This document shows positions 43,566 through 57,219 of a DNA stretch of 64,000 bases, one piece after another. The stretch is taken from contig NC_135003.1 in NCBI RefSeq assembly GCF_051020985.1, positions 62,001 through 126,000 on the forward strand. Direction: 5' to 3'. A program made the translations under genes and the position numbers. This stretch comes from Nomia melanderi. Lineage: Eukaryota > Arthropoda > Insecta > Hymenoptera > Halictidae. Below the pieces are notes generated by a model. The model was not told the origin of the DNA, did not search any database, and saw only the letters and a list, made by a program, of their open reading frames with translations. The number at the start of each line of letters is the position of its first letter. The stretch's first letter is position 1.

Positions 43566-46500
43566 TAACGATATCTTCAGAATTGATTCATTCTAAACAT
43601 TTAGAATTTATCAAAAAAGCAATATATTCATTAGATTTCTTATTAGATTTTAGATCGTATTTTTAGAAGTATTGTATATCGAATCGAACTGAGCATATTT
43701 TAATCGAATAAACGTCTTTTAAAACGTTAAATAAGGTTTCCTTTTTCTCGCCAAATCTGACATTTCGTATTACACAACCTAATATAAATGAAATTAAATG
43801 TATTATAAGAATTAAATATTTCATGAAAATGATGAAGTGTATTTTATTCAAATAATCTTTCTATAAATTTATTTATTTATTATTAGACTGCAGATCTTTA
43901 CAAAAAATAAAACTTTTTACAATGTGATTAGAAAAATATAATTGCAATAGAAAATTATTTTTCCTAGCAAACATTGTAAAACAGCACCCAGATCTGAATG
44001 TTTCATACCCTTATGTTCTTACGTATTGTGCACGTTCTGTGTAACTTTGAACTTTCAAATTTCCTATAAACGCATAAAAATTCGCAGTTTATTAATTACT
44101 GTTTAAACCACTACTTTACATTTGTTGTTATTTATTATATAAAGAATTTTGTATTTACTTTTTAGTATGTTCACTATTCCGGTGGTGTATAATTCAAATA
44201 AACGGGCAGTCGCTAACTTTTCGAGATTGAAGGAGAGGAGAACTGTTAAGATGGTGTAGTCACGTTACGAAGTATGCACTTTACAGATTAGTGATTAAAA
44301 ATTTCATGGAAAATAATTTTCAAAATTTCTACAGAACAATGGCTCAGATTTTTCAGATCTAAAAAGTAATTGTCCAAAAAATAATAAGAACTTCGCCGAT
44401 TATATTATACAAATAAATTATGTATAATACATTTTCAAAAAGAAAGAACACCGTTTTCATTTATTTGTTTGTATTTATTTGCACAGACTTCAGCAGAATC
44501 ATTATATCTACAGTGTGTAACTAAATTGTTGCGCACAAATGATACAACGTTACAATTCACTAAACTGTGAGAAAGTATTTCACACACTGTAACTTTTGTT
44601 TGACACATTCGTGTTTGTATTACTCAGACTTTTCGAGAAAATTCAGTATTTTTGATTCGGTTCCCATACATTTTTTAAAAATTAAACCTATTTTTATCTC
44701 GAAAACTATTTTGTATAAAATAGTACTCTATATAAATATGTACTTAAAATGGTTTCACTAATCAGTTGCAGGTCTTCCGCTTCTGAAAAATTGCACCGTC
44801 CTATTCACGGAATTTCGCAATCCACAATAAACTTGAGTAAGTCGAAAATACTCCACTTCTCCGAGACGCCTGTACATACACATACTTTCTACAGCTCCCT
44901 TCGAAAGCTGCACCGTAACGTGCGAATTTTTACCATATTTGCTACTTGGTTCAATCATTTTGATTGTGTAGTTTTACTATTAACAGTTCTGTAGGCGTAG
45001 AGGGTAGAGCAAAACCTCTGATCTTTTACACAGTTGGTAATTCAGAGCCTGTGAAACCGAGTCTCATAAACCTGCAATGTCTATCCTATACCTCGTCTGT
45101 ACCGAAACTGTGTATATGAACAGTTCTATCTAGTGTTCAACAGACAAAAGTAGGTATGGAGGGGGTAACGTCTAGTGAGGAGAGTGTCACTAGAGTGCCT
45201 GCAGGCAATGATTTAGACACTCTTGTAGTAGGGGAACCGCTAATAGGAATCACTGGCTTCAGGGGATGCAGTTTAACAACCCTGAACTAGATACTAGTGT
45301 AATGTAAAAACAGGGTTACCATATCATTAATAATTACTTCTAATACCATTTATCTTTGTTATGAAAGGATGTTTTTCAAATACTCCAAATTTTTTAAATA
45401 TTTTCGTCAGTAATATTTCTTGTATGAAAATTACTATCTCTTACATATTATTCATTCATAAAATGAGAGCCTAAAAGTTTAAAAAACTTGTTTGCTTTCA
45501 GTATAAGACAATATTAACACTTTAGTTACTGACTTTTCAATTGTGAATACTTATCGAACGATTATCTATTAGAATTGTATTACTTCGAAACAAAAGAAAT
45601 CCAAAAAAAAACAAATTTCCTCAGATTCTAATTTTTAAATTATAAAACTTCACAAATAGATACTTAGTAGGTTCTTGGGTGATAGTCGAAACTGGGCCGA
45701 TGTTGGCGACGAATTCGTACTAACTCAGTCGGTTGTTAGTATTTAAATGGTAGCCTTGGAAAGTTTGAAATAGTTTATTAAATTGCAAAAATATATTTAA
45801 GATATAATTTAAAAATTCTAAATATGGTTTTGTTAAAGTTGTATTAGGAGTATATACTTGCTACATTATCAGCTTCTTTAATGTTGATTTCAGCAAAAGA
45901 GAAAATAATACATTGCTTTAAGATTCGCTTAATGCATTCTGATAATGCTAGCCATTTTGTTCCAGATGACTGCATCATTTTTTTTCCCTGTATACTTACC
46001 AACTTTTACAGGTCTTAAAATAGGACTTGTATCTTTGGGCTATGTGGAAAGCATATATCTTGATACGCATTTACATGCGTTCACTGCAGCTTCCTTTCTT
46101 ATTATTTTCTATTTTACAATAAATTATTAAATTTTGCCTTCTCAACATACCATTGTATTATTTGCACATATATCAACCATATTTTTTGTACATTACTTAA
46201 ACTTTTTTGAACTATATACTACAAATTTGTATAAATTTTCTGCTGTAATATCTTTAATTCCAATTAAATAAAAAAAATGTGATTCAACATATTCATTGTT
46301 AACACATCTTATTAAAATGTTTAAATTTTTAGCATTAGAAATATCTGTATTTTCATTTATTAATAATGAAAATATTTGTAATATTTGTAATATTTGTGTA
46401 ACTTGTGAAACTATTAACTTATTTATTATATTTATAATTATAACTGTTATTTTAATTTTTTCAGTTTAACAATTTGTAACATTTATAAGAGTTGTGTTGA

Positions 46501-47156
46501 GCTATCTTATTCAATCCAACCAAATCCTGAAATATAGAGAAACTTATGTTATGCTCAACAATGTACAAATAATACCTTAATTCTGCTTCCTTTTCTATGT
46601 GTGTTTTTGTTGAAGACTAATGCCATGTCCCTTTAAATCTTATTTCCGTAAGTTTATTTTCAAAATTATATTATAAACATTACACTCTGTTTTGTATATG
46701 CCCTTTTTGCATTTCTTTAGTTAAGGTGCAATGTCTAGATTATATCATCAAACATCAAGAAATCGCGGTTTGCTGCAGAGCGAAAAATTGCTGTTGTTAC
46801 TATCAGTTATTTATATACATAAAACATTCATATAAATCAATAGTAACTACTTTTGTAATTATCCTGATACAAAAATTTTGAATATTTACCTTACTTGATT
46901 CTTCATTCATTTTGGAATTCTAACAAAATTATCTCTCCCTGTACTGTATATATTCTTATAATCACAATCTTTTACAAAAGCAAACGACGCCACGACACTG
47001 TAGGCACTTATGTACCAAGCGCGGTGATAATAGGGGATAATGGGGAAATTCGCCGCAAGAAAGTAGAGTGGTAGTGAGGGTAAAGTAAAGTGGGGGAAAA
47101 GTCTTGATCTGGCTTCACTGATCGAACATTATCTGTGAAGAACGTAAGGTTCTGAA
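43566..47156. other. Intergenic upstream of TMEM59-family gene
   Basis: No gene was recognised. Small frames at 44567-44994 and 45945-46130 lack known domains. The stretch at 45000-45300 is GC-richer and may be transposon debris. The last 150 bases before 47157 are purine-rich and lie where the TMEM59 5' untranslated region is expected. Confidence 0.4.
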
Positions 47157-49085
47157 ATGAAAGAAAAAAAGGAAATTGTTGCCTTATTGCTGTTATTTCT
47201 TGTAAATGTCGCGTTTAGTGACACATTTTTTAGCACTATAAATAGAGAAGATCCGTGCGTTAGTTTGTGTGAAAAATTACCACTGTCTTTTACGAATGTT
47301 CGTTTATCTTTCGTAAATCAATTTTATTCCAATCTTGTATTACGTACAAGTATATTAATAAAAATGTGACGTTTTAATTCTAGATAAAATATATTAAATC
47401 GTGTTGTCAACGAGGATGTAGATTTTATAATCTAGTGGACTTATACGTATTTGAACAAAATAATTTAAACGGTACCAGAGATGCCTGCGAAGCTTGTATG
47501 TTAAACGTATATTGTGTTTATTATAGCTTTTAAAAAACTATTTTGAAATTAATTTATATTGCAAAGTAATCATTAGATAACTCACTTTAAAGCTATATAA
47601 TATAATTCAATGTTCATCAAAGTTATTTCAGTAGTAGATTATCTGAAAAGTGTCTGATTCTACATGATTTGTAATGCATTCATCAGTGATAAATTATACA
47701 AATTTAGAATAATATTAAATGAAATGGTTGTACATTGAAGTAAATATGAAAAAAAATTATAAAGAAACTAAAAATTATGTATACTTAAGAAGAAAATATT
47801 AAAATTATAAATTCTAGATTTACATATAGAAATGTCTAAAACTTTTCAGATACATTGTTATATATAAGTCTTCTTTATTTGAATGTGATTGATAATGCAT
47901 AATGATAATATTGCTTGATTTTGTTGTAGCGTGTGCAGAAGCATATACATTGCCACAAGGTCGTTACGCATGTAGCATTGGTTGTGATTTCATGGCCAGG
48001 CAGCGTGTTTCAGATTTAATATCGCTCTTTTCTGATGCCATCTTTGTAGAAGAAGGAGTAGATTCTAACATACCTTTAATGTCACCTGACATGCCTGAAA
48101 ATGATATTCTAAGCGATCCAGGTTTACGGAAAGAACTTTTTCCAGGGTGGTGGGATTCAAATGGATTTAAATTGCCACAAACATATATTAAAACTGTTCC
48201 TTTGGATGCTGGGGTAAGTTTTATATTGAAAAACAATATTTATTTAAAAATGAAAATCAATATTCAAATCCATAGAATATAAACTTGTCCTTGAATTTAT
48301 GCGAAACTTTTTTTACATGGTAAATTATAACACTATTTTACGCTATAGACTTTATGCGCAATGTAAATTTAGTACCACTGAATAAAATGTATTTTTGTTT
48401 TCTGAAATGTCATTATTACTATTTTTTTTGTTTGGTTATGTGAAATAAATATGTATTTCTAAAACTTAACCAACTTTTCCTCCCAATATTTTGTTTTCTC
48501 TTGCATCGACAGACTCTATTTACACTATTTTCATTCACATAAAACGAATCCACATGGAATAGGTTTTCGCATAAATTAAGGCTGAGGTGTAGATTTTTAT
48601 CGTATCTTGAAAATGACAAAAGGAATGCATTTAATTCGTTGTCTTTCTTGTTTACAAAATATTGCTTTCTACTTTACTATATTCTTGAATTTTATTTGAT
48701 GTAACAGGATTATTATTATATTTGATATATGATAATAAATAATATAAAAATTTTTAATTTAATGAAAATGTAGACGATAGATTATGGTCTACCATCAGAC
48801 TACTCTGGTGAAAACGAACAGTCAGCTTCAATTCCTGGATCTGATTGGCTTCAGTGTGTCTCAAGACATGTTGATCTACCAGAATGGCTTTTAGCTTCTG
48901 CTATTGCAGCTGCAGCTCTGTTTGCATTTTGGCTATGTTTATATTCCGAAAAACCTAAAGATTCTTACAAAGACTTGTTAATTGAAAAATCAGACATTTC
49001 TCCTACAGTGGCATTATATTTACCGGAAGTGCCACTGTATAAACAACCTCCTCCAAAGTATTCTGAGATCGTCGATGTACCATAA
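47157..49085 (+). CDS. TMEM59-family type I membrane protein (about 287 aa, 4 exons)
   Basis: Exons: 47157-47312 (donor uncertain), 47384-47495, 47930-48213, 48774-49085; in frame throughout. Residues 1-21 form a signal peptide. The luminal domain is cysteine-rich, with DPCVSLCEK, CCQRGCRFYNL and RYACSIGCDFMARQ, the arrangement seen in TMEM59 and TMEM59L. A single membrane span lies at about 222-241 (LASAIAAAALFAFWLCL). The cytosolic tail ends with a PPKY sequence (277-280), a possible WW-domain or NEDD4-type ligand, and a YSEIV end. In vertebrates TMEM59 is a Golgi/late-endosomal protein linked to glycosylation control, Wnt receptor clustering and ATG16L1-dependent autophagy; transfer of those roles is inference. 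An alternative donor at 47297 would shorten exon 1 by five codons. Confidence 0.85.
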
Positions 49086-51541
49086 ATTAATATGAAAGTT
49101 TAGCTAATTATTCTAATGCCATAACTTTTAAATGATCTTCAGAACTATTTAAATTGAAGTATATTAATACAGTTTTGAAAAACTATGTTTATATTATGTA
49201 TAGTAGCAATGAATATTGTAAGATTATTAAAATAGTAATTGTACTTTCAGTTTAAAAAAGAAATCATTCATAGCCATATATCTAAGCTTTTAAAATATAT
49301 ACTTAAAGATACAGCCTTAAACAATTAATTAAAATTTTGACATATACAAGGAAAAAATCAAAATAAATTATAAAATAGAATACAAAATATTTTCTGGAAG
49401 AAACTTACGGTCACATATATATATATATACTGGAATTATTTTATACAAATTAATACTGTTTTTTATAAAAGCAAATAAGAATTGTTACTATTAACTTTCT
49501 TTCTCTTGTAAAAAGAATAACAGAACCATCATCGAATGATAAAGAAAATGCACATATGCAAGACTGCAAATTATGTACTTTGTTAACCATTTAATAAGTA
49601 TCAAAAACTTGTGAACTTATCACTGTATATTATTTTTCTAAGTATAATTTATTCATAGCAGGTAAAAATGTTCTAACTTTAATGTCGGAACACATATATA
49701 ATAGAATATTTTATTGCATATCTGTTTATATCTATAGAATTTTTATTCATTTTGCTTATTTTTTTAGAAAGGTAATTCTCTGTAACTTCAATGTAGATTA
49801 CAAATTGTAGAATATTTATCTTTATATATTAACTAAATTACTGTTGGTTTAATACTATTTTATTGTTTGCTGTTTTATATTCTAAATTTTTAATATTATA
49901 GTATAATAGAGGTTTAAATTTTTCATTAAAGCAAATTATTAAATTGAGTTGATGTATTGTTTATAAATGTATAGTGGTTATTGTTTAAAAATGTTCGTTT
50001 TGTTCCTACATGCTATACAGGAAAAAGTAAAGTATTCCAATTGTGGAAATAAACATAGTACAATGTGAGATTGAAAATAGTTCTGAAATATTATGTACTC
50101 TATTTTACTTTGGTGGAATTTTGCAATGTGATATGATATATCACATAATATACAAATAACGAATATATACATAATTATTGAGATACAATTTAAGATTTTT
50201 CCATAACATACTTTATTTATATTGTACTGGAATGTATAAACTCAATATTTTCTCCCAAAGTGTAAATTGATGTGTAATTATATAAACAGCATAAGACATT
50301 ACTTACATATATATTAACAGAAGTATTAATGTCTTCATACTAGTATTCTGTGAATTATTAAATGTGCAATTCCTCAGAATTTAATGTGATTTAAAATAAT
50401 GGAGGTGATAAAGTATTTATATGACTACCAAAAATGATTAAAACTGTGAACTTGAATTTCCTTGATATTATTATATTATTCTTTAAATGGAGTAAAAATT
50501 ATAAAGTATATCTTGTTATATTAAATTAGGTTAAATATTAATAACCTTCTGAATACATTGATTATTATATAAATGTAAATATTATGAATTCAATATTGCA
50601 GGAGTACATAAGGTATTGTTGTAAATCACCAAATCGTTATGTGCATTTCTAAAGAATAAGTTTCTACGAGTAACCTTTAATTATTATTAAATATGCTATA
50701 ACGGAATTTCATTTACAAAAATCTATTTTATGAAGTATTTAAAAAATTAGTTTTTCCATCCAGTATTAATAAAATTACCAAACTATAATTTTATTCTGTT
50801 AAAAGGAATCAATAGTTACACCCAAAACATAATTCTCATGTGTATTATGAAAGTAATAATAATAATAATAGAATTTTTACTTAAAGGCAGAATTAAACGT
50901 GTAATTTAGTGTGATGTATTGCATTATAAATACTGATATGTTTAATGTATAAGAAAGTATATTTGAAACCAAAGTATCATGTTCCTTACATTGGATATTG
51001 ACAAATTTACTGTATTATTAATAAATATTTGTTATCTTGCTATATATTGTAAAAAATAAAAAATAATACAAAGGTGGAAAAACATTATTTATTATTTTCC
51101 TCGTACTTGAATGTTTTATTTAAACAGAACAATTTTTAGAATTTTCATCGTGGAACAAAAGATTAACGTTAACATGTATAACAGGTGAAAAAATCAGCAC
51201 CTTTCAGAAGTATTGATATACAATCAATAAACAAAAAAGTACATTCTATCATTATAATACGGGGACGCACATGAACGGTGAGCTATACAAAACTATCCAA
51301 TACAAAAGTATTTGGATAGAAAACAAACAACATTGTTTATTTTTTAATTATTTTATCTTATTTTTATATTAAAGAATTATTTTTTTAATTCAAGATAACT
51401 GCAGTATGTACAATATGAAAAAGTATCTCGAATCAAAAAAATATTCATGATCCTTAAATGTAAAAAGAATTTATCTGTACAGTATGATAAATCACCAATC
51501 TTCTTTAAAAATCATCCTAACTATTTCAGTTTTTAAAGCAT
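49086..51541. other. Convergent 3' region between TMEM59-like and PHD/SAM genes
   Basis: Extremely AT-rich, no coding signal. Several AATAAA-like signals occur (for example near 51020-51060), consistent with long 3' untranslated regions of the two converging genes. A short (TA)n run lies at 49417-49431. Confidence 0.5.
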
Positions 51542-53869
51542 TTACAGCCAATAAAGTTTCGGATCGTCTCTTCTCACTTGCAATTTTAACACATGTCTAT
51601 ATATTTTCAATGCTGGACCTAAAAGCAGATCAAGTCCACTCAAAACATCCGATCGTTTCATCAACAATAAGGAGTGGCCATCAATGTCCTGAAACATATG
51701 AATAAAATAATAACAATTAATAAAAACGTTTAAAAGAAACGTGGTCCTGTTTAAAAAGAGAAGAAATGGAAAAAAGTTACCTGTTGTCTGAACACTTCTG
51801 CTTCCTTTGGGAAAAGTCTCGCAAAATACTGGTATACTTGTTCAGATGTCCAATCCGAAGCATCAGGTATATTTGGATCAATTCCATCTCTTGGACCATC
51901 ATCCTCCATTTGATCCGAAGATCCTCTGGCAGGGGAAACTTGAGGACTTAAAACTGGAGGTAAAACGGGTGGATTCGATGGAGTATCTGGTCTATTAGTA
52001 ACCAGACTAATACTCTGGTTTATACTTGGTTTATACTGTTTTTGGATACAATCATTACATTGCCATTTCGAATTTGACTTAGGTATTATTATGCGTGGAG
52101 TGTGGCAATAGTAATGGTAAGCTTCATCGCATGTAAAACACGTGGCAAGTGGACCCTGAATAAAGAAAATGAATTATTGTATATGAAAAAGGAAAAGTAT
52201 CATTACATTTCTTAATACTAACATACCGCATCTGAAGTTTCACAACATATCGTACAACTCTTACACCTTTCACACTGCCAATTACTACCTGCCTTTTGAA
52301 TCATTTCTTCTGGACTATAAATACAACTTGGATGTGCTGTAAGAAAAGAAAAAGAAGATGTTAATTTATTATGCGTTAATGTGAGAAATTTGTAACACTC
52401 ATAACAAGATAAATACCTCTTACGGTACAGTCTCTGCAAGCAACCAAGCTTTCTTGCTTTTCTTTGGCACAAAGGCTACATTGCCTACAAGGTCCATCTT
52501 TAACAGTCGATTTAGAAGTGTCTTGAGATTCTTGAGACAAAGAAGATTTATTTTGGGAACCAGACTGTCTTCCACGTTTCCGTTTCACAAGATTATTGTC
52601 GGAAGGATCAAATACCTTTTTTGCCCTCTGTAACACATTTTTGATTACTGTAATATTGTACATCTCTTTGATTAAACACACAGCAACTAGTGTTAATTTC
52701 CGTTTATAATCATTCAATTAAATAAGATATACCTTTCTGCGTGCACTACGGAATCCACCGACATTAACACTGGATGGTGTTGGCGAGGGATTAGTGGAAC
52801 TTCGTCCCGCATCATCGTCTTCTCGTTCTTCGCTAAGATGTCCAGTTTCATCTCTCTTTTCTTTCTGCAAATTCGTGTCTTCTTTAATATCTTTCCGATA
52901 ATCCTCAAACTTGATCTCTATGTCCATAGGATCATCTGTTCGAACAAGTAAGCGCTGTTTACGCTCAGCTTTCGATGACCTTTTGAGGTTATGAGACTGA
53001 CTGTCCGTGGTTTTTGATTCATCTTTTACATCCTCGACAGACGTTTGCGTAGGTTCCTGCGATTCCTGCTCCTTTAGAGAGTCATGTTCCGCGGATGATT
53101 CGGTATTTTCGTTCCTGCCAACAATTATTTCAAAACATTCTTCCTTTCTGATCTGTGGATCAGGCTTCGGGCTAGCTTGACGCGAGGATCTCGGCGTGTT
53201 TGACCTAGAATCCGTAATTGTCAAGTTCTCAGTCTCGTCAAAATCGTACAGACCACCCGTTGTCGATGAAACAGTGTGCAATTCCTTGCGTCGCGCGTTT
53301 CCATTTTCAAGGGTGAAAGATTCTCGATGCGTTGGTTCGGCGGTGGTTGTCATGTCAGACGTCGCCACCAGCGAGTAATTGCCGTTAGAGAGACGCGTCA
53401 AATTTCCGCTGGCTACTTCTTTCCCAAGGAAATCCTCAACCATACGCCTGGACGTAGGATTCGAGACACCATCGAGCAGTTGCTCGACCAACCTATATGC
53501 TGGTACACCCTGGTCCAGGTAATCCGGCTCTTCGACAACGAGCTCGGCAACGGCACCCGCCACCATCCCGGAATTCAATTTCTCCTTGACAAAACCCTCC
53601 GGTCGATTTTTGTAAAGCTGCAATCGCGACCATTTCGAGGCATTTCGGTAACTGGTGTTACCTTTGTAATCCACCTGAATCACCTTCTCCGCTTCGATCA
53701 GTCTATGAAGATCGGCTATCGTATCGCGTGCATCTACGGAGAATTTCCGTAATAAATAATTGCAGATACGGTCGGCGTCGGGTCGCGCTTTACGGCGACG
53801 CAACTGATCTATTGCCTCCAGGATCTGCTCCTCGTGGAGTATTTGTGTTTCTACCCGGTGTTGCTGCAT
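51542..53869 (-). CDS. Chromatin protein: SAMD1/KAT6-like winged helix, two PHD fingers, SAM domain (659 aa, 5 exons)
   Basis: Exons in transcript order: 53869-52733, 52627-52417, 52336-52227, 52155-51781, 51688-51542; 1980 nt, all in frame. Residues 10-75 (ILEAIDQLRRRKARPDADRI, SYRNASKW) form the winged helix known from SAMD1 and the N-termini of KAT6 acetyltransferases, which binds unmethylated CpG DNA. A second conserved block follows at 90-170. Residues 180-425 are acidic, Ser/Thr-rich and disordered with basic patches. Two adjacent PHD fingers occupy about 426-474 (CRQCSLC, WQCERCKSC) and 477-532 (CETSDA, CFTCDEAYHYYC, WQCNDC). A C-terminal SAM domain spans about 584-655 (DWTSEQVYQYFARLF, DIDGHSLLLM). 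It is nuclear by inference: probably a chromatin reader recruited to CpG-rich promoters, with SAM-mediated self-association. No catalytic domain is present. Confidence 0.9.
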
Positions 53870-54704
53870 TATTATACGTCGATAAATCGTTTCACGTTGT
53901 AATGCGATGTTGTCGGATGTATAGCTGTATAATGTTCGATGAGAACGTCGAAATAATTTTCACAGTACCTCCTGCGCGTTTTTATGGTGTTTGTATCATT
54001 CGCGCGCGATATCATAACGACCGGCGTCTGTCTATATATCTCCGCATGTATTTGCCTCGGGGTGTATCACTTTGTCGCTCTTTGCTAGATTTCTGTATTT
54101 ATCTCTTTTTATGGAACTCCGTTTAAAAATGCATGCTTTGATTTATTATTTCATTGTTGGAATACCGAAAGTTCTTGATTAACATTTGAAACGATGCGCA
54201 GAATAAAAAGTCGATGATTCTCGTGGCAGGACGCAGCTCGGGGACCGTTTTATATCAAGCGCAGAATCGCGCCTATACATAAACAAATTCGAGTGACGTC
54301 TTACAATAAAGTGTAGAACGTTCCGACGCGCATCTCGATGCGTGCAATTTCCCTTCGTTTTTTATAATTCAGCGAATATATCCGGCCGGAAACGGTAAGG
54401 CGGCAACAACAATCGAAGAAACTTGTTAACTCGTGATGCAATATTATCGATTGCACGGATCGACGAAGTCAATAATGTGCGAAATCTATGGCGCATATAG
54501 AACGCGCGAAATGTCTGTTCAACGTTAATCACCGGGCGCAAAACGATTAAACGCGGTTCACAATCCCGACTAAACGAATGATCACTTTCTATCCGCCTGT
54601 GTTCCGCTACCGGGAGAAGATTTCGAATTGTGTTCTGCAGCTGCGCTCATCCATTGTTGGACTGAAGCCGAGAGGTGCACAACGATAACGATGACGGCGA
54701 CAAC

Positions 54705-54745
54705 GGCGGCAGCGGCGGCGGCAGCGGCGGCGGCGGCGGCAGCCG
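54705..54745. repeat. GGC-type trinucleotide microsatellite
   Basis: Runs of GGC with occasional AGC interruptions (CGGCGGCAGCGGCGGCGGCA and onward). It is read as polyalanine, polyglycine or polyarginine depending on frame, but no gene model uses it. Confidence 0.85.
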
Positions 54746-55158
54746 CGACGACGTCGAGAGGCAATCTGACAAAGTCAGGTCGTCCGTCGCTGCTGGATCG
54801 AACATCGAACTGCAGCGCGACGCATTTCACACCCTTTGTACGCACTTTCGATGTCGGTATATTTTACTAGCCGCGTACGTAACTTCCTTCCGGTAATCGT
54901 TGAACGCGATTTAAAATTCGAACAAATCGTTATCGAGGTATTGCCGAGTCGAACAAAGGGAACCGTGTTCTCGCTGATGGTGTACTGGTTGCGTTCCACG
55001 TCTTTTGTTTCGTTTTTGGAAATGCACCGATCCATGCACCCATAAATAATGCTTATGCTTCACGGGGACGAAACGGGATAACCGGGGAATAATTGCACTA
55101 CATACGTGCCAAGTGACCGTCGAATGTCTACGCCACGCGCCAATCGTCGAACGACGGA

Positions 55159-55256
55159 CACCTCTCCTCTTTCACCGATTTCTCTCCCTCTCACTCTCTT
55201 TCTCACTCTCTCCCCCTCTCTAGCTCTCTCTATTTCTTTCTCCTCCTCTCTCCCTC
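55159..55256. repeat. CT-rich (pyrimidine) tract
   Basis: About 100 bases almost free of purines, with repeats of CTCTC. It is typical of GAGA-factor-type or simple-sequence promoter regions; the functional reading is inference. Confidence 0.8.
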
Positions 55257-57219
55257 GTCGTGCGTTCCGACAGACACGTTTTCCACGGTGTTGGATCTCT
55301 CTGTTAAGCGCGCTTCGCGACAGGCCACTTCGATACACGCGACTAAACGACGATTCCACGAGACCACAGTCCTTTGCAAATGTGCATGGCACACGTATGT
55401 GCGCTGTTACGTGTGTCCGTATACGTGCGTATACGTACCACGCGGGATATATCGCCGCCGGTTGCGTTTCCCCGTATACGTCTCCGCGGGTACGCGTTGA
55501 CACTGTACACGGGCTGCTCGATAAATCCTTCGTCGATCTATCGTTTATCATACGGCAGGGTGACATGTACGACACGATTCCACGAATGTCGATAAGCTTC
55601 AACGATCGTATCGCACACAATAGGCACCGCAGCACATCGCTGAACCCGCAAGACGCGGTCTTTTACCGAGGTGGCCTCGCCGCGCGCCAGCCTCTTCTCT
55701 CTCTCGCTCCCGGCTCGACCGGCCGAAATCCCCTCGGCGATCCGCAACTTGAAAAATTTTCGGCGTACGACTTATTCGATCATTACCGCTTGTCAGGCGG
55801 ACGCGTTTTCCTTTCGAATTCGCAACGTCGGTCTTACGCGTTCTCGGGCATATCGCGGACTCCAATGTAGCGCAACGCGCGAGACGCGCTCTTTTTCTAG
55901 AGGCGGCCTCTCGTGCGCGCCGCGCCAGCTCTCCTTCCTACAGAACGCCCAAAAAGATCGAACTCCGTGCAAATTGCGGCGCACTTCACTTCACTGATAC
56001 TGTCACTTCCAACAATTCACGAAAAATCATTTACACCGACGACGGGACTTCCCCACGGTCGCGACTGCGAATTATTTCGTGAAAACCGAAGAGCGCCAAG
56101 CCGGGTGCGGCTACACGCGAGTGTGGACGGACCGCCGCTGGAGTACGGAGCACGCGGAGCGCACTTTTTGCGGGGACGGGTCCGTACAGGCGCGGCGATA
56201 CCTTTGTCAGCACCCTACAAGGAACCGGCTTCTGCGCATCGCTTTCACCGACTTAGTCGTTCTCCTTTTATTACTACTTTCCTTCTTTCTTAAGGGGCGA
56301 TTGTCCCAACGTTTTCATTCTCTTTTACCGTTTCAACTTTTGCACCAACGAAACTGAAAAAATCTTACCTTTCTGCAGATAACTACTCATTCCTGTTTTA
56401 TGCGAAAGAATAATATTTTTCCTATTTAAAATTGAATTTTTGTTAGGAATTTCCCATTTTTTCTCTAATCCGATGAAATTCAAAGCACTGCGTCGCAGCC
56501 AAATGTAGAAAAATATTAAGTGACGCGGACATCGCGACGCAGTTTCAAATTAGAAGGAAAACCGTGAAAAAATTTCAGTGCGATTCAAGTATGTATGATA
56601 CGTTACTGCGTCTGTGATTTTAGAAACGACCGTGACGTATCGGCCATTCTCGAGCGCTGCTGTCCTCGTTCCCGGCCGAGTAGCTCCCTTTTGAGCCTGT
56701 TTTCAGATAGACGGATCTGACGCAACAGATCGTAAGCAAATCTTAAGTTACCTACAGCACGTGGCACGTTTAAATATTTTTACTTTTAAATTGATTGTTT
56801 TAATCGTGACGATCTGTGCTTCTTTAATCAAAATATACAGTTTTCTATTGGCTAAGAAATATTCTCTATGCGAATGCATGAGAACGTAATCAATGGATTA
56901 TTCAATTAATGTTCGTTGTATTATATTGTATTTATTCTGTAATACAATAAAAACAAGGAGTACAACTATCGCTATAGTATCCTATAAAAGGAAATAATGA
57001 TACGCAGTTCATATTTCAAACAAATACTTTATTGTAAAATATATAGGTACAAAAGTTCCAAAGATAAAAAAATACTCACGTTAAACGTTTAATTACACAA
57101 CCCTCGTTAATTATTAAATTATCTCTTATCGCAAGTTAAATATAATTATTTTCCTTTTCCGTTAGATTACCAACACTGTGTCGGCGGAGTTTCGAGATCT
57201 GTTAAAAAATAAATTTTAA

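Larger units (their letters stand above)
53870..57219. other. CpG- and pyrimidine-rich upstream region of the PHD/SAM gene
   Basis: 53.9-56.7 kb is conspicuously rich in CpG and GC relative to the window, as expected around an active unmethylated promoter. It includes a GGC/GCG trinucleotide repeat (54705-54745), a CT-rich tract (55159-55256) and a diverged direct repeat (about 55648-55700 and 55880-55930, sharing AGACGCG and GCGCGCC words). Long open frames on both strands (for example 55106-55870) follow from the low stop frequency in GC-rich DNA and show no domain. It probably holds 5' untranslated exons and regulatory DNA. 56.7-57.2 kb returns to AT-rich sequence and includes the 3' flank of the gene at 57220. 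Confidence 0.5.

Noticed and set aside
53196..54126. Plus-strand open frames up to 158 codons
   Set aside because: Antisense to exon 1 of the PHD/SAM gene and its GC-rich upstream region; no domain.
55106..55870. 254-codon open frame, one of the longest uninterrupted plus-strand frames in the window
   Set aside because: It lies in CpG- and CT-rich DNA where stops are rare, has antisense open frames of similar length, a biased Arg/Ser/Leu composition and no recognisable domain. It is better read as upstream regulatory or untranslated sequence.
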